Below, piece by piece: positions 9,090-18,151 of a stretch of 49,619 nucleotides of DNA. The position numbers and the translations under genes are program-made. Under the pieces are notes generated by a model, which saw only the letters and a list, made by a program, of their open reading frames with translations, was not told where the DNA came from and searched no databases. The DNA is from an uncultured Hyphomicrobiales bacterium (lineage in GTDB: Bacteria > Pseudomonadota > Alphaproteobacteria > Rhizobiales > Beijerinckiaceae), in assembly GCA_903884435.1 (NCBI GenBank), contig CAISEY010000024.1:1-49619 (forward strand), written 5' to 3'. How positions within the stretch are numbered: position 1 is the first letter of the stretch; the number at the start of each line of letters is the position of its first letter.

Positions 9090-9851
9090 TCAGTCGGAAC
9101 TTTGATCGGCCAGGTTGACGCGAAGGGCCGGATTTGCCCGAAGCGATTCCTCGATCAGCAAGCTTGTCGCGCTTTCCATGCGTTCACTCAGCAGGCGAAG
9201 GAAGTCTTGCTTTTCAAGGCCAGGTTCGATGGGGTTCATGACTTCGACAAGCACCTTGCCCGGCTGCCTCAGAAAGCTTCTTCTGGGCCAGAACAGCCCC
9301 GAGTTCAGCGCTATGGGCAGGCAGGGGGCGTTCGACGCCGAGTAAATGGCGGCGACGCCGAATTTATAACGCGGAGGCGCGCCCGCCGCTCTCCGGGTTC
9401 CTTCCGGAAAGATGAAGACTTGCCGTCCCGCGAGGAGTTCCGTTTTTGCCCGTTCCGTGGCCGCCAGGAGCGCGGAGCCGCCGTTTGACCTGTTTATGGC
9501 GATTTGTTTCGCGGCCTTGAGATACCAGCCGAAAAACGGGATCCAGACAAGTTCGCGCTTCAGTATGAAGGTGAAGTCCGAAAAAAGGGGCAAGAGCGCG
9601 AAGGTTTCCCAAATCGACTGGTGCTTGGGTGCGATAATGAACCCATTCCGCGGAATTTTCTCAAGTCCACGATATTCCACGTCAAGGCGGCACACGATCC
9701 GCAACAACCAGAGGGAACTTCGGCCCCAAAGTCTCGCCAGCGCTATGACGCCGCGCGGCCCCGCGAGCATGGTTGGCAGGCCGAGGACCATGAGGACGGC
9801 CAAATTCGCGTAAAAAAGTATATTGAAGAGAGTTGAACGGATCAGGATCAT
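9090..9851 (-). CDS. plsC: 1-acyl-sn-glycerol-3-phosphate acyltransferase
   Basis: 253 residues from ATG 9851, with AAGGA about 11 bases upstream. An N-terminal hydrophobic segment (10-30) anchors it to the inner membrane. Block I reads KHQSIWET (76-83), so the motif is His77-x4-Glu82 rather than the usual H-x4-D. Block III is FPEGTRR (148-154), and CLPIALNSG fits block IV. It makes phosphatidic acid from lysophosphatidic acid. It lies 56 bases downstream of ftsX on the same strand and could be co-transcribed with ftsEX. The Glu variant may be common in this subfamily, which I cannot verify here. Confidence 0.9.
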   Translation of the reverse strand: MILIRSTLFNILFYANLAVLMVLGLPTMLAGPRGVIALARLWGRSSLWLLRIVCRLDVEYRGLEKIPRNGFIIAPKHQSIWETFALLPLFSDFTFILKRELVWIPFFGWYLKAAKQIAINRSNGGSALLAATERAKTELLAGRQVFIFPEGTRRAAGAPPRYKFGVAAIYSASNAPCLPIALNSGLFWPRRSFLRQPGKVLVEVMNPIEPGLEKQDFLRLLSERMESATSLLIEESLRANPALRVNLADQSSD

Positions 9852-9907
9852 CTTGCGAACATTCCTTAAGCCCGCTGGACCGGGAAGACGAGTTTTTCGA
9901 GGGGCTC

Positions 9908-10894
9908 TCAATCGAGGCCGCGGAGGTGCCGGAACACTATTATTCTGGACACCAGACCGGTCAGCATCGCGATGCTGGCGCCAATCGCGAGGATAATTGC
10001 ATATCCGCCGGGACCCAGCGCGAAGGCGCCAAAGAGAATTTCGATTTGATCGCCTCCCGGGCTTTGCCGCCACCAGTTTGAAAGGCCCTCAAAAACGAAA
10101 AAAGTAGCGCTTGCGAAAGCGACGCCGATACACGCGCCCCGGAATCCGAGCCGGAGGAAGTGGTGCTGGAATTCACGCGCGATGAATTGATCGGCCGCTC
10201 CAACAAAGTGCAGGACTTCGAGGATCGCTTTGTTTCCAGCCATCGCTCCGCGAGTTGCGAAGGTCACCGCCAGTCCGACCGCCGTCAGAACAAGGGCGAG
10301 AATAATCGCCACGACAACGACCAGAGATCGCACCATCGCGGAGAGCCGCTCCATCCAGAGCCTGTGGTCGTCCAGGGAGGCGGCAGGCGTCAAATCCTTC
10401 AGCCGGAGTTTTAGTCTGGAGACGTCGAGCTTTGGCGTCCTGGCCAGTTCAAGCACGATAAGTCTGGGAACCGGCAATTCACCAAGATCCAGGTCCGATC
10501 CGAGCCATGGCTCCAGCAGGCGCTCGGAATCCCGTTTACTGAATATTCGCACCCCCGAGACGCCAGCGGTCGCTTGTGCGATCGACGCCGCCTTTTGGAC
10601 ATCCGTTTCGATGTCGCGATTCGGCAATGGCCGCACCTGAATGGTCATTTCCCGGGAGATTGATTCGGTCCATTCGCGTGAAGCATCATGCAGAAGCACG
10701 CCAATTCCCGTGACGAAAGACGCGAGAAACGTCATGATGACAATCACCGTCACCAGAGCGCGTCCGGCGATGGAATCAGCCGGCACGAGGGGCATGTTCC
10801 TGTTTAACGCGGTTCCCGCCGAAAATGGATCCCCGGCAACCGGTTGTCTTCGAAGCGGGAGCGCTGCCCGGGCGCGCTTCAGAAGCTCAATCAT
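9908..10894 (-). CDS. ftsX: Cell division ABC permease FtsX
   Basis: 328 residues with the FtsX plan: a cytoplasmic N-terminal extension of about 40 residues, TM1 near 47-68, a periplasmic loop of about 120 residues, then three helices near 190-215, 245-270 and 295-315. With FtsE it transmits the divisome signal that activates peptidoglycan hydrolases or related envelope remodelling. Its start overlaps the ftsE stop by 8 bases, as expected for a coupled pair. Sequence conservation is low, as usual for FtsX, so the assignment rests largely on topology and on ftsE. An internal ATG at 10795 is an alternative start. Confidence 0.9.
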   Translation of the reverse strand: MIELLKRARAALPLRRQPVAGDPFSAGTALNRNMPLVPADSIAGRALVTVIVIMTFLASFVTGIGVLLHDASREWTESISREMTIQVRPLPNRDIETDVQKAASIAQATAGVSGVRIFSKRDSERLLEPWLGSDLDLGELPVPRLIVLELARTPKLDVSRLKLRLKDLTPAASLDDHRLWMERLSAMVRSLVVVVAIILALVLTAVGLAVTFATRGAMAGNKAILEVLHFVGAADQFIAREFQHHFLRLGFRGACIGVAFASATFFVFEGLSNWWRQSPGGDQIEILFGAFALGPGGYAIILAIGASIAMLTGLVSRIIVFRHLRGLD

Positions 10895-11549
10895 ATGTCT
10901 GCAATCGTCCTTCGGAAATAACGAGTCGGCGCGCGTCGTCGAATTGCTCCATCAACGCGAGATCGTGGGTGGCGACCACCACCGCGGTTCCTGACTTCCG
11001 CAATTCGGTGAAGAGACGCATGAGGCGTCTCGCGAGAGGGGGATCCACGTTGCCCGTGGGTTCGTCCGCGAGCAATAATTCCGGGCGAACAATCAGCGCG
11101 CGGGCGATGGCCGCGCGTTGCTTTTCCCCGCCTGACAGCACGGGCGGGAGAACGTGCATCCGGTCACCCAGCCCCACCCAGCGCAAAAGTTCAACAACCT
11201 CCGAGCGATAGCTCGCTTCCTCGCGTTCCTGGACACGGAGGGGCAATGCGACGTTCTCATAAGTTGTCAGATGGTCGAGAAGGCGGAAATCCTGAAACAC
11301 CACGCCTACCCGCCGCCGCAAGGCCGTAATCTCGTCTTTGTCGAGAAGCGCGGCATCCTGCTGAAAAAGCGAGATGAGTCCACGCGTGGGTTTCAGCGAC
11401 AAAAGCATCAACCGCATCAGCGTTGTCTTGCCAGCTCCCGACGGGCCAGTGAGAAACTGGAAGGATTGCGGCAGAATTTCGAAACTAATATCCCGAAGGA
11501 CTTCTGGACCCATGCCATATCGAAGGCCGACATTTTCAAATCGCACCAA
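10887..11549 (-). CDS. ftsE: Cell division ATP-binding protein FtsE
   Basis: A 220-residue ABC ATPase. Walker A GPSGAGKT is at 35-42, the signature is LSGGEKQRAAIARAL, Walker B is LLLADEPTGNVD, and the switch histidine is in ATHDLAL. The GLRYGMGPEVLRDISFEI opening is typical of FtsE. The predicted start is TTG 11549, with GTG immediately after it. AGGG five bases upstream favours the TTG. It is the first gene of ftsE-ftsX(-plsC) and diverges from the zinc-ribbon gene across a 145-base gap that must hold both promoters. Confidence 0.93.
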   Translation of the reverse strand: MVRFENVGLRYGMGPEVLRDISFEILPQSFQFLTGPSGAGKTTLMRLMLLSLKPTRGLISLFQQDAALLDKDEITALRRRVGVVFQDFRLLDHLTTYENVALPLRVQEREEASYRSEVVELLRWVGLGDRMHVLPPVLSGGEKQRAAIARALIVRPELLLADEPTGNVDPPLARRLMRLFTELRKSGTAVVVATHDLALMEQFDDARRLVISEGRLQTYD

Positions 11550-11694
11550 GGGAGCCCTCGCAGTGATTTCAACGCGCCGGGTTCGTGATCGGGAAACTCG
11601 GAGAACCAGTTTTCAATAAGGGTCGCACCTTAACCCCGCCTTAACCATACTGACGGACCTATACAAGAAAACCGCAACCGAATGAACAATCCGC

Positions 11695-12437
11695 ATGCTG
11701 ATTGAATGTCCCCAGTGCAACGCCGCGCTTGAGCTTGCGATAGCCCGCGCAAGCCAGCGGTTTGCCCGTGTTCGATGCGCGGCCTGCGACCATTCGTGGA
11801 TCGCGCGGCTCCCGCCCTGCGACGAACCTGTCTCCCCTTTTGGCGCCGTGCCGATCGACGTCCATCGATTCAGCGTATCGCTTCCCGAGGCTGAAGCAGC
11901 CAGACAATTTAGCAAGCCTGGCGAAGGCGTTGTGTTCCAACGCGCTCTTCCGCCGCGCGTCATCCATTCGGGCCACAAAGCGCCGGGCAAAAGATCCAGC
12001 GTTGCGGCCGCAGCCACGGGCATCTTGTGCCTCCTCCTTCCGGTTCTCGCGATCGCGGGAAAAAATTCGATCGTCAGGGGCATTCCCGCCACCGCGGGCC
12101 TTTACTCGAGGGTTGGTCTCGCGGTTAACGAACGTGGCTTGCAACTTCGCGATGTCAGTTCCTACCTCTCCGAAGACGGGGCTCAGCGGGTATTGATGGT
12201 CGAGGGTCAAATCGCGAATATACGTAGTCAAACGACAAGAATACCGGATGTCCGGCTATCGGTGCGCGCTGACGCGGGCCGGGAAGTGTATCATTGGGTC
12301 TCGCCGCCGCGAAGGGAGAGCTGGCCGCGGGTGAATCCGTGCTGTTCCGCGCGCGTCTGGTCGCTGCCCCCGAGGACGCCCGCGACCTGAAGGTGCAATT
12401 TGTCGACAATTCAGCAGCGTTTGGAAACCCGAAGTAA
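11695..12437 (+). CDS. MJ0042-type zinc-ribbon membrane protein, frameshifted near 12301-12311
   Basis: The first 35 residues form a zinc ribbon (IECPQC ... VRCAAC) of the MJ0042 type. A hydrophobic segment near residues 105-122 (GILCLLLPVLAIAG) is a likely membrane anchor, and a beta-rich C-terminal domain follows. The first frame runs to a stop at 12390, but its last 30 or so residues look like noise. From about 12309 another frame reads AKGELAAGESVLFRARL and continues to NPK and TAA at 12435-12437. This is the ending expected for the protein family. A single missing base in the GC-rich stretch at 12301-12311 explains it. The gene diverges from ftsE. Function unknown; this neighbourhood suggests an envelope or division link. 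Confidence 0.75.
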
Positions 12438-12466
12438 TACAAACCCGCCGCGTCTGGAGTCGCGAT

Positions 12467-14122
12467 TCAGCCCGAAAGCAGTCGGCGAGCAATAATTTGC
12501 GCCTGGATTTCGGCGGCGCCCTCGAAAATATTGAGAATTCGAGCGTCGCAAAGCAAACGCGAAACTTCAAACGCCAGAGAGTATCCATTGCCGCCATGAA
12601 TCTGAACGGCGTTGTCGGCTGCGCTCCATGCCGCGCGCGCCGCGAAGAGTTTCGCCGCTCCTGCCTCGAGGTCGCATCTATGGAGCGAATCCTTCCTGTG
12701 AGCAGCGCCTTGTGTGAGCAGGCGGCCCAGTTGGGCGTCGATCGCCATATGCACGATCTTGTCGGCAACGCGTGGAAATTCGATGATCGATTTCCCGAAT
12801 TGAATGCGTTCGCGGGCGTATTTCAGCGCGGTATCGAGAGCGGCTTGCGTGACGCCGACCGCTCGCGCGGCCGTCTGAATCCTGGCGGATTCGAAGGTGT
12901 GCATGAGTTGTTTGAATCCGGCTCCTTCCCTGTCGCCCAGAAGACTGTCGAGCGGTGTTTCGAAACCATCGAAAGTCAGCTCGTATTCCTTCATTCCCCG
13001 GTATCCGAGTACGCCTATCTCAGATCCGGTCATTCCTCGCGCGGGGAACGGTTGAATGTCATCGCCCCTTGGTTTCTCGATCAGAAACAGCGACAGGCCG
13101 CCGTAGCCGTGTATCTCGCGATTTGTCCGGGCGAGCAGGATCATCAGATCCGCCCTCGCGGCATGTGTGATCCATGTTTTGGATCCGGTTATCCGGTAGG
13201 AATCTCCGTGGCGCCGCGCACTCGTGGAGATGCTCGCAAGGTCGGAACCACTTTCGGGTTCAGTGAACACCGCGGTGGTCAAAAGTCGCCCTGAAGCAAT
13301 GGCTGGTAGATATCGCTCCTTTTGCGCGCTCGTTCCCGCGTGCAGAATCAGCTCCGCCGCGATTTCGGATCGCGTACCGAGCGATCCGATTCCGAGAAAT
13401 CCCCGCGACAATTCTTCCGTCGCGACGCACATCGCAACCTTTCCCGATCCCATGCCGCCATGGATTTCGGGAATTGAAACGCCAAAGACGCCCAGCGATC
13501 CGAGTTCGGCGATGATGTCCATTGGTATCAGAGAATCGGCCAGGTGCCATTCGTGAGCGCGCGGAGCGATTCTGTGCTTGACGTAGCTTCGAAGGTGCGA
13601 GCGGATTTGTCGTTCAGCTTCGTCGATTTCGACCGCGTCAAAAGGCTCGCCATCCGAATCAACGATGAATTGCGCGAGCCGATGGCGGTGCTCGGGCGTA
13701 TTGCCGCAGGCGACAATCGTGAAGATGTCTGCGTCCTGGCGGGCGGTGGTTTCCTCGCGGACGAGCCCGAAATCCCGCAGGCGCGCGAATTCGCTCTGGC
13801 TCATCGGAATCCCCGACAAGACCTGGTCAAGCAACTCACCGCAGGCGACACGAACGAAGAGCTCGTTCGCTTCACGGAATGAATTGGCGCTCCTGACGCG
13901 CTCGAACCACGTCAGAAGCTCCCGGGTCGCGAATACATGAACTTGCAGCCAGGCGAGGCCATGGGTCATGTGTTGCTCCCGATCCAGCAAGTCTGGATCC
14001 AGACTTCCGGATGGAGCAACGGCGGCGATGGTCGCCAGTCGCGCTGCTTCGAGCAAAGTCTCGATTTTGCCCAGCGCGCGACGAGCAATCCGAAGGAATT
14101 GTTCCGTACCCGGCGCCTTCAT
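12467..14122 (-). CDS. mcd: Methylsuccinyl-CoA dehydrogenase-type acyl-CoA dehydrogenase
   Basis: 551 residues from ATG 14122. An upstream ATG at 14197 would add 25 residues. The C-terminal 390 residues are a standard acyl-CoA dehydrogenase: FTEPESGSD and KTWITHA contact FAD and substrate, QIHGGNGY is the FAD/dimer motif, and FEGAAEIQ holds the catalytic Glu near the C-terminus. The extra N-terminal domain of about 160 residues (LDREQHMTHGLAWLQVHV, GIPMSQSEFARLRDFGL) is characteristic of (2S)-methylsuccinyl-CoA dehydrogenase, which makes mesaconyl-CoA in the ethylmalonyl-CoA pathway. Electrons pass to ETF, whose genes lie at 33.4-35.1 kb. Another acyl-CoA substrate cannot be excluded. Confidence 0.82.
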   Translation of the reverse strand: MKAPGTEQFLRIARRALGKIETLLEAARLATIAAVAPSGSLDPDLLDREQHMTHGLAWLQVHVFATRELLTWFERVRSANSFREANELFVRVACGELLDQVLSGIPMSQSEFARLRDFGLVREETTARQDADIFTIVACGNTPEHRHRLAQFIVDSDGEPFDAVEIDEAERQIRSHLRSYVKHRIAPRAHEWHLADSLIPMDIIAELGSLGVFGVSIPEIHGGMGSGKVAMCVATEELSRGFLGIGSLGTRSEIAAELILHAGTSAQKERYLPAIASGRLLTTAVFTEPESGSDLASISTSARRHGDSYRITGSKTWITHAARADLMILLARTNREIHGYGGLSLFLIEKPRGDDIQPFPARGMTGSEIGVLGYRGMKEYELTFDGFETPLDSLLGDREGAGFKQLMHTFESARIQTAARAVGVTQAALDTALKYARERIQFGKSIIEFPRVADKIVHMAIDAQLGRLLTQGAAHRKDSLHRCDLEAGAAKLFAARAAWSAADNAVQIHGGNGYSLAFEVSRLLCDARILNIFEGAAEIQAQIIARRLLSG

Positions 14123-14355
14123 TGGACCACGAACTCCCTCGAAACCGGATATATGATGCCTCGCCGGCGGGATCGGGGCAACGTCGCGAGCCGGCAAGGG
14201 CGGTTACGTGTGGATGGTGTTCAGGAACGTCGTGAAGCAAGCCAGTTTTATGGGAAAATGCTGGTTGATCGCGATGGTGGCGTCTGGATAGATCGCATGA
14301 CTTAAGCCGATGGCGATTCGTGGCGCCGCGGCGGATGCGTTCCCGGGGAATGGAC

Positions 14356-15228
14356 ATGGCTGACGCTTGCACACAAGGGGTCGATACTGGCTTCGTTGCC
14401 CTGGGCTTCGGAAAGGTCGCCGTCCTGGGCGTCGTTCAGGGAATCTCCGAACTTCTGCCGATTTCCTCCACCGCTCACATGCGAATCGTTCCCGCTTTTC
14501 TCGGTTGGCCAGATCCTGGATCGGCATTCTCCGCCGCCATGCAAATGGCGGCTCTCGCCGCTGTCATCAGCTATTTCTGGTCGGATATCAGGGGATTTGC
14601 GGTCGGTTCTCTCCGTGCTGTCAAGGCGCGAGACTTCGAAGACTGGAATTTCAGGTTTGTCGTCTGGATCGGACTTGCCACGATTCCGATCGCGATCGCG
14701 GGTCTGGTTCTCTCGGGGCTGCTCAACAAGTGCGGCTCGCCCCTTCGCTCACTGCCAGTGATCGGGATCTCCTGCATTGTCATGTCCGCGTTGCTCGCCG
14801 TCGCGGAAATTCGCGCCCGTCACCAGCGTACTCTCGATCACGTTAATTTGCTCGACGCCATGATCGTGGGCTGCGCGCAAGTTGGCGCTCTCATTCCGGG
14901 GATTTCTCGTTCTGGATCGACGCTGACCGCGGCTTTGTTTCTGGGTATGAAACGCGAAGAGGCGGCGCGATTTTCTTTTTTGCTGGGATTGCCGGCGATT
15001 GCGCTGGCGGGTCTCAAGGAATTCTATGAACTCTGGAAGGCCCATCTCGACGCCCAGGGATGGGCTGTGTTGTCGTTCGGGCTGGTGATCGCGTCCATAT
15101 CGGCTTTTGTCGCGATCTGGAGTCTGATGCATATTCTGGAGAAATTCTCGGCGTGGCCTTTCGTCATTTATCGCGGGCTCATGGGTGTTCTTTTGCTCGC
15201 CGGGTTCGCGGCTGGTTGGCTGGCCTGA
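14356..15228 (+). CDS. uppP: Undecaprenyl-diphosphatase UppP (BacA)
   Basis: A 290-residue integral membrane enzyme that dephosphorylates undecaprenyl diphosphate to recycle the lipid carrier for peptidoglycan and other polymers. The two active-site signatures are present: QGISELLPISSTAHM (28-42) and PGISRSGST (181-189). About eight hydrophobic helices are visible. ATG 14356 is preferred because GGGGA lies about 6 bases upstream. GTG 14320 and ATG 14350 are in frame. The gene is followed at once by a strong intrinsic terminator, so it is probably monocistronic. Confidence 0.93.
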   Translation: MADACTQGVDTGFVALGFGKVAVLGVVQGISELLPISSTAHMRIVPAFLGWPDPGSAFSAAMQMAALAAVISYFWSDIRGFAVGSLRAVKARDFEDWNFRFVVWIGLATIPIAIAGLVLSGLLNKCGSPLRSLPVIGISCIVMSALLAVAEIRARHQRTLDHVNLLDAMIVGCAQVGALIPGISRSGSTLTAALFLGMKREEAARFSFLLGLPAIALAGLKEFYELWKAHLDAQGWAVLSFGLVIASISAFVAIWSLMHILEKFSAWPFVIYRGLMGVLLLAGFAAGWLA

Positions 15229-15253
15229 GCCAGCTTCACTTTGCCAGTCTTCC

Positions 15254-15286
15254 GAGGCCCCGCGGTTAACGCGGGGCCTCTTTTTT
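15254..15286 (+). terminator. Intrinsic terminator of uppP
   Basis: A perfect 10-bp stem (GAGGCCCCGC at 15254-15263 with GCGGGGCCTC at 15271-15280), a 7-base loop and six T residues (15281-15286). It lies 25 bases after the uppP stop. No T tract follows on the minus strand, so it should not efficiently end clpB transcription by itself. Confidence 0.92.
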
Positions 15287-15298
15287 AAAGTTTGGTCT

Positions 15299-17947
15299 CT
15301 ACGCGCCCTTTGGAAAGGGGATAACTCTGTCACTCGTTTCGCTCCCGCGCGCGTCTTCGTCGCTGGAGCCCGCGTGATTGCCGACAACGATTCCGCCCTT
15401 GTCCACGCGAACCGGTATCGTCTCGCCTTCGCGGATTTCGCCAGCGAGAATCATCTCGGCGAGCGGATCCTGGACACTCTTCTGGATCACACGCTTCAGC
15501 GGGCGCGCTCCATAAGCTGGATCATAACCCTTGTCCGCCAGCCACTGGCGCGCCTTGGTGTCCAGCGCAATCGTCATTTTCCGCTCTTCCAGAAGCTTCG
15601 TCAGACGGATCATCTGGATATCGACGATTGCTCCCATGTCGTCGCGGCGTAACCGACGGAAGAGAATGGTTTCGTCGATCCGGTTGAGGAACTCCGGTCG
15701 GAATTTCGCGCGCACGATTTGCATGACATCGTCAAGGACCGCAGAGGATTCCTGCCCTTCCTTCTGCGCGACGAGGAACTCGGCGCCCAGGTTCGATGTC
15801 ATGATGATCAATACGTTACGGAAATCCACCGTCCTTCCCTGGCCGTCCGTCAGACGCCCGTCATCCAGAACTTGCAGCAGAACGTTGAAGACATCTGGAT
15901 GCGCCTTTTCAATCTCGTCGAAGAGAACGACCTGATAGGGCCGTCTGCGCACGGCCTCGGTCAGGGCTCCGCCTTCTTCATATCCGACATAGCCCGGAGG
16001 TGCGCCAATGAGCCGCGCCACCGAATGTTTTTCCATGTATTCGGACATATCGATGCGAACCAGCGCGGATTCATCATCGAACAAAAACGCCGCGAGCGCC
16101 TTGGTCAGTTCTGTCTTTCCAACACCGGTCGGTCCCAGGAACATGAAGGAACCGATCGGCTTGTTCGGATCCTGAAGTCCGGCGCGCGCGCGTCGCACGG
16201 CCGTGGAAACGGCCTTTACCGCCTCCTGCTGTCCGATGACGCGAGCGGAAAGCGCCTCCTCCATGTGAAGGAGCTTTTCACGCTCGCCTTCAAGCATCCG
16301 ATCGACCGGAATGCCAGTCCATCGGGACACGACCTGGGCGACATGATCCGGAGAAACCGCTTCATCCACCAGAGCCGTGCCAACCCGGGTTTCGTTCGAA
16401 GCGAGTTCCTTTTCGAGGCCCGGGATTACAGCGTAAGTGAGCCGTCCAGCCTCGGCGTAGTCGCCGCGTCGCTGCGCGTTCGCTAGATCGGTCCTGGCCT
16501 GTTCGAGCTGTTCCTTGAGTTTTTGCGCCTGGCCCAATTTATCCTTTTCAGCCTTCCAGCGCGTCGTGAGAGACGAGGATTTTTCCTCGAGATCGACGAG
16601 TTCGCGTTCAAGCCGGGCAAGCCTGTCAACCGACGCGGCGTCGGTTTCGCGTTTCAAAGCCTCCTGTTCGATCCTGAGCTGCATGATGCGGCGATCAAGC
16701 TCGTCGAGTTCCTCCGGTTTGGAATCGACTTGCATGCGCAAACGCGACGCGGCCTCGTCCACGAGATCTATGGCTTTGTCGGGCAGGAAACGGTCGGCGA
16801 TGTAGCGATTTGACAGCGTCGCGGCCGCGACGATCGCCGAATCGGTGATCCGGACGCCGTGATGAAGTTCGTACTTTTCCTTGAGCCCGCGCAGAATCGA
16901 GATCGTGTCCTCGACTGTTGGTTCGTTCACGAAAATTGGCTGGAACCGCCGCGCGAGCGCCGCGTCTTTCTCGACGTGTTTGCGATATTCGTCGAGCGTT
17001 GTCGCGCCAATGCAATGCAGTTCGCCGCGCGCGAGCGCCGGTTTCAGCAAATTCGAGGCGTCCATCGCGCCGTCGGATTTCCCCGCGCCGACGATCGTGT
17101 GCATTTCGTCGATGAAGAGGATGATTCCGCCTTCGGCCGTGGTCACTTCGCCGAGAACGGCTTTCAACCGCTCCTCGAACTCCCCTCGATATTTCGCCCC
17201 CGCGATCAGAGCGCCCATGTCGAGGGCGAGAAGCTTCTTGTCGCGAAGACTCTCGGGAACATCGCCGTTGACAATCCGGAGCGCGAGACCCTCGACGATT
17301 GCTGTCTTGCCAACGCCAGGCTCACCGATCAGAACCGGATTGTTCTTGGTCCGGCGGGACAAGACCTGAATGGCCCGGCGAATTTCCTCGTCGCGACCAA
17401 TGACCGGATCGAGCTTTCCATTTCGAGCTGCGTCGGTGAGGTCGCGCGCGTATTTCTTCAGGGCGTCATAGGCGTTCTCCGCGGAGGCGTTGTCCGCCGT
17501 GCGTCCCTTGCGCAAATCTTCGATCGCCGCGTTGAGCGTTTGCGCGGAAACGCCCGCGTTGCCGATAATCTTTCCCGCTTCGCTGGATCGCTCCATCGCG
17601 AGCGCGAGGAGCAACCTTTCGACGGTCACGAAACTGTCCCCGGCTTTTTGGGCGATTTTCTCGGCGCTGTCGAAAATGCGGGCCGTCGTCGGCGCGAGAT
17701 AAAGCTGTCCGGCGCCCGAACCCTGAACCTTCGGCAATTTAGAGAGGAAAATTTCAGTCTGGATCAGCGCTTCGCGCGATCGTCCGCCAGCCTTGTCGAT
17801 CAAACCCGACACGAGGCCTTCCTCGTCGTCGAGCAACACCTTCAGGAGATGTTCCGGCGTAAATTGCTGGTGATTTTCCCGAAGCGCCAAAGATTGCGCG
17901 GACTGGATAAAGCCACGCGCACGTTCCGTGTATTTTTCGAAATTCAT
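15299..17947 (-). CDS. clpB: ATP-dependent disaggregase ClpB
   Basis: 882 residues, normal for ClpB. Order: N-terminal Clp-N repeats (1-145), AAA1 with Walker A GEPGVGKT (208-215) and LFIDEMHT, the coiled-coil M domain (about 410-530, rich in E, K, R, L), then AAA2 with GPTGVGKTE near 607 and [14 protein letters not shown]. The GYVGYEEGG pore loop and the C-terminal [12 protein letters not shown] sensor 2 are intact. It rescues aggregated proteins with DnaK. ATG 17947 has GGAGG six bases upstream. A heat-shock-like promoter is proposed at 18039-18067. The C-terminal tail is acidic and then ends in IPFPKGA. Confidence 0.97.
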   Translation of the reverse strand: MNFEKYTERARGFIQSAQSLALRENHQQFTPEHLLKVLLDDEEGLVSGLIDKAGGRSREALIQTEIFLSKLPKVQGSGAGQLYLAPTTARIFDSAEKIAQKAGDSFVTVERLLLALAMERSSEAGKIIGNAGVSAQTLNAAIEDLRKGRTADNASAENAYDALKKYARDLTDAARNGKLDPVIGRDEEIRRAIQVLSRRTKNNPVLIGEPGVGKTAIVEGLALRIVNGDVPESLRDKKLLALDMGALIAGAKYRGEFEERLKAVLGEVTTAEGGIILFIDEMHTIVGAGKSDGAMDASNLLKPALARGELHCIGATTLDEYRKHVEKDAALARRFQPIFVNEPTVEDTISILRGLKEKYELHHGVRITDSAIVAAATLSNRYIADRFLPDKAIDLVDEAASRLRMQVDSKPEELDELDRRIMQLRIEQEALKRETDAASVDRLARLERELVDLEEKSSSLTTRWKAEKDKLGQAQKLKEQLEQARTDLANAQRRGDYAEAGRLTYAVIPGLEKELASNETRVGTALVDEAVSPDHVAQVVSRWTGIPVDRMLEGEREKLLHMEEALSARVIGQQEAVKAVSTAVRRARAGLQDPNKPIGSFMFLGPTGVGKTELTKALAAFLFDDESALVRIDMSEYMEKHSVARLIGAPPGYVGYEEGGALTEAVRRRPYQVVLFDEIEKAHPDVFNVLLQVLDDGRLTDGQGRTVDFRNVLIIMTSNLGAEFLVAQKEGQESSAVLDDVMQIVRAKFRPEFLNRIDETILFRRLRRDDMGAIVDIQMIRLTKLLEERKMTIALDTKARQWLADKGYDPAYGARPLKRVIQKSVQDPLAEMILAGEIREGETIPVRVDKGGIVVGNHAGSSDEDARGSETSDRVIPFPKGA

Positions 17948-18038
17948 CTCGAACCTCCGTACCCGGTGTTTCGCCCCGAAGCAGCGAATCAGCCGTCATT
18001 AAAACCACACCGGCCCCCATCAGGCAGCCCGTCGATTA

Positions 18039-18067
18039 AAATGTAGGAACGGTCGTTCGATTCAAAA
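18039..18067 (-). promoter_or_regulatory. Candidate sigma-32-like promoter of clpB
   Basis: On the minus strand TTTTGAA (18061-18067) and CCTACATTT (18039-18047) are 13 bases apart. This partly matches the CTTGAAA-N13-CCCCATNT heat-shock pattern. ClpB is a classic heat-shock gene, which adds prior weight, but the match is imperfect. Confidence 0.35.
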
Positions 18068-18142
18068 GGGGCCAATCACACAAAATCGCTAGGACCGGGC
18101 GATTGGCCATTTTCCCCGCGTTTTTTGTTCGAGATTGGCCCC
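18068..18142. repeat. Three copies of GGCCAATC/GATTGGCC between DUF4167 and clpB
   Basis: GGGGCCAATC at 18068-18077 pairs perfectly with GATTGGCCCC at 18133-18142. A third copy, GATTGGCC, is at 18101-18108. On the minus strand the outer 10-bp inverted repeat is followed by TTTT at 18064-18067, so an RNA leaving the DUF4167 gene could fold into a long-loop hairpin just before the clpB promoter. Either outer GATTGGCC copy could pair with 18070-18077, giving alternative folds. Confidence 0.5.
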
Positions 18143-18151
18143 GGACGACTG

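Noticed and set aside
15254-15286. uppP terminator acting as a bidirectional terminator for clpB
   Set aside because: The stem is symmetric, but on the minus strand it is followed by GGAAGACTGG rather than a T tract.
16859-18046. Long open frame on the plus strand opposite clpB, and similar ones opposite hisC/tyrC (5357-6925), the permease (25177-27051) and DUF4175 (37454-38785)
   Set aside because: These lie antisense to genes with full-length family motifs. Their products have skewed composition and no recognisable domain, as expected of shadow frames in GC-rich DNA.
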